A model generated the notes under the pieces. It was not told where the DNA came from and did no database searches. It saw only the letters and a list, made by a program, of their open reading frames with translations. The position numbers were made by a program, and so were the translations under genes. Shown piece by piece: positions 4,591 to 7,661 of a stretch of 7,661 bases of DNA. How positions within the stretch are numbered: position 1 is the stretch's first letter; every line of letters begins with the position of its first letter. Origin of the DNA: Paracoccaceae bacterium (lineage in GTDB: Bacteria > Pseudomonadota > Alphaproteobacteria > Rhodobacterales > Rhodobacteraceae); NCBI GenBank assembly GCA_025458985.1, contig JALORM010000163.1, forward strand, positions 1-7,661, given 5' to 3'.

Positions 4591-4633
4591 TGTCTTGGGA
4601 AGGGCCCTCGGCGTCAGGACCCTTCCCAAGGCG
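4591..4633 (+). promoter_or_regulatory. hairpin 3 of the rplL-rpoB spacer, long perfect stem
   Basis: CTTGGGAAGGG (4594-4604) is perfectly complementary to CCCTTCCCAAG (4620-4630), an 11-bp stem. It can continue inward, after one C-A mismatch, by CCT/AGG (4606-4608 with 4616-4618) to a 7-nt loop. It can extend outward by three pairs, two of them wobbles. A stem of this length without a U-tract suits an RNase III type processing site, as known between rplL and rpoB in E. coli, better than a terminator. That assignment is inference. Confidence 0.6.
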
Positions 4634-4638
4634 AGGTT

Positions 4639-4690
4639 CGGGGCTCGGGTGCCCGCCGGTGGGACGGCGGGCGGGAATGGAGCCCCGTTT
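4639..4690 (+). terminator. hairpin 4 of the rplL-rpoB spacer, nested stem, possible attenuator
   Basis: An outer 8-bp stem, CGGGGCTC (4639-4646) with GAGCCCCG (4680-4687), encloses an inner perfect 8-bp stem, GCCCGCCG (4651-4658) with CGGCGGGC (4665-4672), with a 6-nt loop. The outer stem is followed directly by TTT (4688-4690) and another TTT within a few bases (4696-4698). This is the most terminator-like element in the window, though the U-tract is short. Partial termination between rplL and rpoB is known in E. coli and would lower RNA polymerase synthesis relative to L12. The same is inferred here. Confidence 0.5.
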
Positions 4691-4707
4691 GCCGATTTCG
4701 TGAGCGG

Positions 4708-4737
4708 ACCGCCCCCCAGGCCCAGGGGGCAGGCGGT
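4708..4737 (+). promoter_or_regulatory. hairpin 5, next to the rpoB ribosome-binding site
   Basis: GCCCCC (4711-4716) pairs with GGGGGC (4725-4730) around an 8-nt loop. An alternative pairs ACCGCC (4708-4713) with GGCGGT (4732-4737). Both end 13 or more nt before the rpoB Shine-Dalgarno AAAGGTGA (4751-4758). It could influence rpoB translation. No direct evidence of function is visible. Confidence 0.4.
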
Positions 4738-4766
4738 GCCGCACAGGACGAAAGGTGACCACGAGC

Positions 4767-7661
4767 ATGGCGCAAGCGTATGTCGGCCAGAAGCGTATCC
4801 GCCGGTACTACGGCAAGATCCGCGAAGTTCTGGAAATGCCGAACCTGATCGAGGTGCAGAAAAGCTCCTACGATCTGTTCCTCGACTCCGGCGACGGCGA
4901 CAAGCCGCAGGACGGCGAAGGCATCCAGGGTGTCTTCCAGTCGGTGTTCCCGATCAAGGATTTCAACGAGACCGCTGTGCTGGAGTTCGTGCGCTACGAA
5001 CTCGAGAAGCCGAAATACGACGTGGACGAGTGCCAGTCGCGCGACATGACCTATTCGGCGCCGCTGAAGGTGACGCTGCGGCTCATCGTGTTCGATGTCG
5101 ACGAGGAGGAACAGGATGTCTACATGGGCGACATGCCCCTGATGACGAACAACGGCACGTTCATCGTGAACGGGACCGAGCGAGTCGTCGTCAGCCAGAT
5201 GCACCGCAGCCCCGGCGTGTTCTTCGACCACGACAAGGGCAAGACGCACTCTTCGGGCAAGCTGCTCTTCGCCTGCCGGATCATCCCCTACCGCGGCTCG
5301 TGGCTCGACTTCGAATTCGACGCCAAGGACCTCGTGTTCTCGCGCATCGACCGCCGCCGGAAGCTGCCGGTGACGACGCTGCTCTATGCCCTCGGCATGG
5401 ACCAGGACGCGATCATGGGCGCCTATTATGACACCGTGACCTTCCGCCAGGTGAAGAACAAGGGCTGGGCCACCCGGTTCTTCCCCGAGCGGGTGCGCGG
5501 CACGCGGCCGACCTATGACCTCGTCGACGCCAAGACCGGCGAGGTGATCGCCAAGGCCGGCGACAAGGTCACCCCGCGGACGGTCAAGAAGCTGATCGAC
5601 GACGGCAAGGTGACCGAGCTTCTGGTGCCCTTCGACGCCATCCTCGGCCGCTTCGTGGCGCGCGACATCGTCGACGAGAAGACCGGCGCGATCCATGTCG
5701 AGGCGGGCGACGAACTGACGTGGGAGCTTGACCGCGACGGCGGGGTGAAGGGCGGGACGCTCAAGACCCTTCTCGATGCCGGCATCACCGAGATCCCGGT
5801 GCTCGACATCGACAACGTCACCATCGGCGCCTACATCCGCAACACGATGGCCGCGGACAAGAACTGGAACCGCGAGACCGCGCTGATGGACATCTACCGC
5901 GTCCTGAGGCCCGGCGAGCCGCCGACGGTCGAGGCCGCCTCGGCGCTCTTCGACCAGCTGTTCTTCGATTCCGAGCGCTACGACCTGTCGGCCGTGGGCC
6001 GGGTGAAGATGAACATGCGCCTCGACCTCGATGCGCCCGACACCCAGCGCACGCTGCGCCGCGAGGACATCATCGCCTGCGTCAAGGCGCTGGTCGAACT
6101 GCGCGACGGCCGGGGCGAGATCGACGACATCGACCACCTCGGCAACCGCCGGGTGCGCTCGGTCGGCGAGCTGATGGAGAACCAGTACCGTGTCGGCCTG
6201 CTGCGCATGGAGCGCGCGATCAAGGAGCGGATGTCCTCGGTCGAGATCGACACGGTGATGCCGCAGGACCTGATCAACGCCAAGCCGGCGGCGGCGGCGG
6301 TACGCGAGTTCTTCGGGTCCTCGCAGCTGTCGCAGTTCATGGACCAGACGAACCCGCTGTCGGAGGTGACCCACAAGCGCCGCCTGTCGGCGCTGGGGCC
6401 GGGCGGCCTGACGCGCGAGCGTGCGGGCTTCGAGGTCCGCGACGTGCACCCGACGCACTACGGCCGGATGTGTCCGATCGAGACCCCCGAAGGCCAGAAC
6501 ATCGGCCTCATCAACTCGCTCGCGACCTTCGCGCGGGTGAACAAGTATGGCTTCATCGAGACCCCCTACCGCCGGGTCATGGACGCGCAGGTCACCGACG
6601 AGGTGGTCTACATGTCCGCCACCGAAGAGATGCGCCACACCATCGCTCAGGCGAACGCGCGGCTCGACGCCGAAGGCCGGTTCCTCAACGACCTCGTCTC
6701 GACCCGCAAGGGCGGCGAGTTCATGCTGAACCCCGCCGACAGCGTCGACCTGATCGACGTGTCGCCGAAGCAGCTTGTGTCCGTTGCGGCCTCGCTGATC
6801 CCGTTCCTCGAGAATGACGACGCCAACCGCGCTCTGATGGGCTCGAACATGCAGCGCCAGGCGGTGCCGCTGCTGCAGTCCGAGGCGCCCTTTGTCGGCA
6901 CCGGGATCGAGGGCGTGGTTGCCCGCGACTCCGGCGCCTCGATCATGGCGCGCCGGTCCGGCGTGATCGATCAGGTCGACGCCAGCCGGATCGTCGTGCG
7001 CGCAACGGGCGAACTTGACCCTTCCGACCCCGGCGTGGACATCTACCGCCTCCGCAAGTTCAAGCGGTCGAACCAGTCGTCGACCATCAACCAGCGCCCG
7101 CTGGTCAAGGTGGGCGATACGGTGGCCAAGGGTCAGGTCATCGCCGACGGCCCCTGCACCGACATGGGCGAGCTGGCGCTGGGCCGCAACGTGGTCGTCG
7201 CGTTCATGCCGTGGAACGGCTACAACTACGAGGACTCGATCCTGATCTCGGAGCGGATCCACCGCGACGACGTCTTCACCTCGATCCACATCGACGAATA
7301 CGAGGTGGCGGCGCGGGACACCAAGCTGGGCCCCGAAGAGATCACCCGCGACATCCCCAACGTCGGCGAGGAAGCCCTGCGCAACCTCGACGAGGCGGGC
7401 ATTGTCTACATCGGCGCCGAGGTGCAGCCGGGCGACATCCTGGTGGGCAAGATCACGCCCAAGGGCGAAAGCCCGATGACGCCGGAAGAGAAGCTTCTGC
7501 GCGCCATCTTCGGCGAGAAGGCCTCGGACGTCCGCGACACCTCGCTGAGGCTGCCCCCCGGCGCCTACGGCACGGTGGTCGAGGTGCGGGTGTTCAACCG
7601 CCACGGCGTCGACAAGGACGAACGCGCGCTGCAGATCGAGCGTGAGGAAGTCGAACGCCTC
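4767..7661 (+). CDS. rpoB: DNA-directed RNA polymerase subunit beta (3' partial)
   Basis: RpoB is the beta subunit of RNA polymerase and forms one side of the catalytic cleft. The frame is open for exactly 965 codons to the window edge, about 70% of the usual alphaproteobacterial length (near 1,380). The ATG at 4767 (MAQAYVGQKRIRRYYGK) has AAAGGTGA (4751-4758) 8 nt upstream. Landmarks in order: NGTERVVVSQMHRSPGVFF at about 135-153; a lineage insert region in beta2 at about 230-380; the rifampicin pocket GSSQLSQFMDQTNPLSEV at 517-534 with THKRRLSALGPGG at 535-547; the THYGRMCPIETPEG segment that follows; and NYEDS at 820-824, whose Glu-Asp pair matches E. coli E813/D814 near the active site. 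GEKASDVRDTSLRLPPG starts at 916. No frameshift is seen. The flexible-flap end, the catalytic Lys region and the rpoC junction lie beyond the window. Confidence 0.98.
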   Translation, partial: MAQAYVGQKRIRRYYGKIREVLEMPNLIEVQKSSYDLFLDSGDGDKPQDGEGIQGVFQSVFPIKDFNETAVLEFVRYELEKPKYDVDECQSRDMTYSAPLKVTLRLIVFDVDEEEQDVYMGDMPLMTNNGTFIVNGTERVVVSQMHRSPGVFFDHDKGKTHSSGKLLFACRIIPYRGSWLDFEFDAKDLVFSRIDRRRKLPVTTLLYALGMDQDAIMGAYYDTVTFRQVKNKGWATRFFPERVRGTRPTYDLVDAKTGEVIAKAGDKVTPRTVKKLIDDGKVTELLVPFDAILGRFVARDIVDEKTGAIHVEAGDELTWELDRDGGVKGGTLKTLLDAGITEIPVLDIDNVTIGAYIRNTMAADKNWNRETALMDIYRVLRPGEPPTVEAASALFDQLFFDSERYDLSAVGRVKMNMRLDLDAPDTQRTLRREDIIACVKALVELRDGRGEIDDIDHLGNRRVRSVGELMENQYRVGLLRMERAIKERMSSVEIDTVMPQDLINAKPAAAAVREFFGSSQLSQFMDQTNPLSEVTHKRRLSALGPGGLTRERAGFEVRDVHPTHYGRMCPIETPEGQNIGLINSLATFARVNKYGFIETPYRRVMDAQVTDEVVYMSATEEMRHTIAQANARLDAEGRFLNDLVSTRKGGEFMLNPADSVDLIDVSPKQLVSVAASLIPFLENDDANRALMGSNMQRQAVPLLQSEAPFVGTGIEGVVARDSGASIMARRSGVIDQVDASRIVVRATGELDPSDPGVDIYRLRKFKRSNQSSTINQRPLVKVGDTVAKGQVIADGPCTDMGELALGRNVVVAFMPWNGYNYEDSILISERIHRDDVFTSIHIDEYEVAARDTKLGPEEITRDIPNVGEEALRNLDEAGIVYIGAEVQPGDILVGKITPKGESPMTPEEKLLRAIFGEKASDVRDTSLRLPPGAYGTVVEVRVFNRHGVDKDERALQIEREEVERL

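Noticed and set aside
3208..4629. 473-codon open frame on the - strand across the rplJ leader, rplJ and rplL
   Set aside because: It is antisense to two certain ribosomal protein genes, with low-complexity Ser/Arg/Ala composition and no recognisable domain.
4614..7604. 996-codon open frame on the - strand opposite rpoB
   Set aside because: It is fully antisense to an unmistakable rpoB, and its His/Val/Asp/Arg-rich composition is the usual mirror of high-GC coding sequence. No family is recognised.

Overview
The window is a core transcription and translation gene cluster from a high-GC alphaproteobacterium (roughly two thirds G+C by eye). The SecE, NusG, L11, L1, L10, L7/L12 and RpoB sequences all look like Rhodobacteraceae (Rhodobacter/Paracoccus-like) proteins. 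The order secE-nusG-rplK-rplA-rplJ-rplL-rpoB is the classic conserved bacterial arrangement, and every confident gene lies on the + strand.

Layout. Bases 1-1007 hold the 3' part of an unrecognised, very acidic, Ala/Asp/Glu/Gly-rich protein that is probably largely disordered. A candidate sigma70-type promoter (1024-1052), with a perfect 12-bp palindrome in its spacer, precedes secE (1084-1281). A 184-bp gap leads to nusG (1466-1999), an 86-bp gap to rplK (2086-2538), and only 5 bp separate rplK from rplA (2544-3245). A 313-bp spacer with no gene but many strong hairpins precedes rplJ (3559-4074, GTG start). It is where an L10-L12 autoregulatory leader would be expected. rplL (4145-4522) follows after 70 bp. 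A 244-bp spacer with a run of about five GC-rich hairpins then precedes rpoB (4767 to the window edge). rpoB is cut by the window after 965 codons.

How the genes work together. SecE is the essential small membrane subunit of the SecYEG translocon. NusG is the elongation factor that couples RNA polymerase to the ribosome or Rho. L11, L1 and the L10-(L7/L12)n stalk build mobile parts of the 50S subunit. RpoB is the RNA polymerase beta subunit. In well-studied bacteria L1 represses rplKA, L10 represses rplJL, and transcription is attenuated between rplL and rpoB so that L12 is made in excess over RNA polymerase. The two structured spacers here sit exactly at those control points.

I found no new enzymatic or defence system. 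The genes are ordinary housekeeping genes. What merits a second look is non-coding: the hairpin arrays upstream of rplJ and rpoB, the palindrome inside the secE promoter candidate, and the odd acidic protein next to secE. No tRNA, rRNA, CRISPR array or mobile element was seen.
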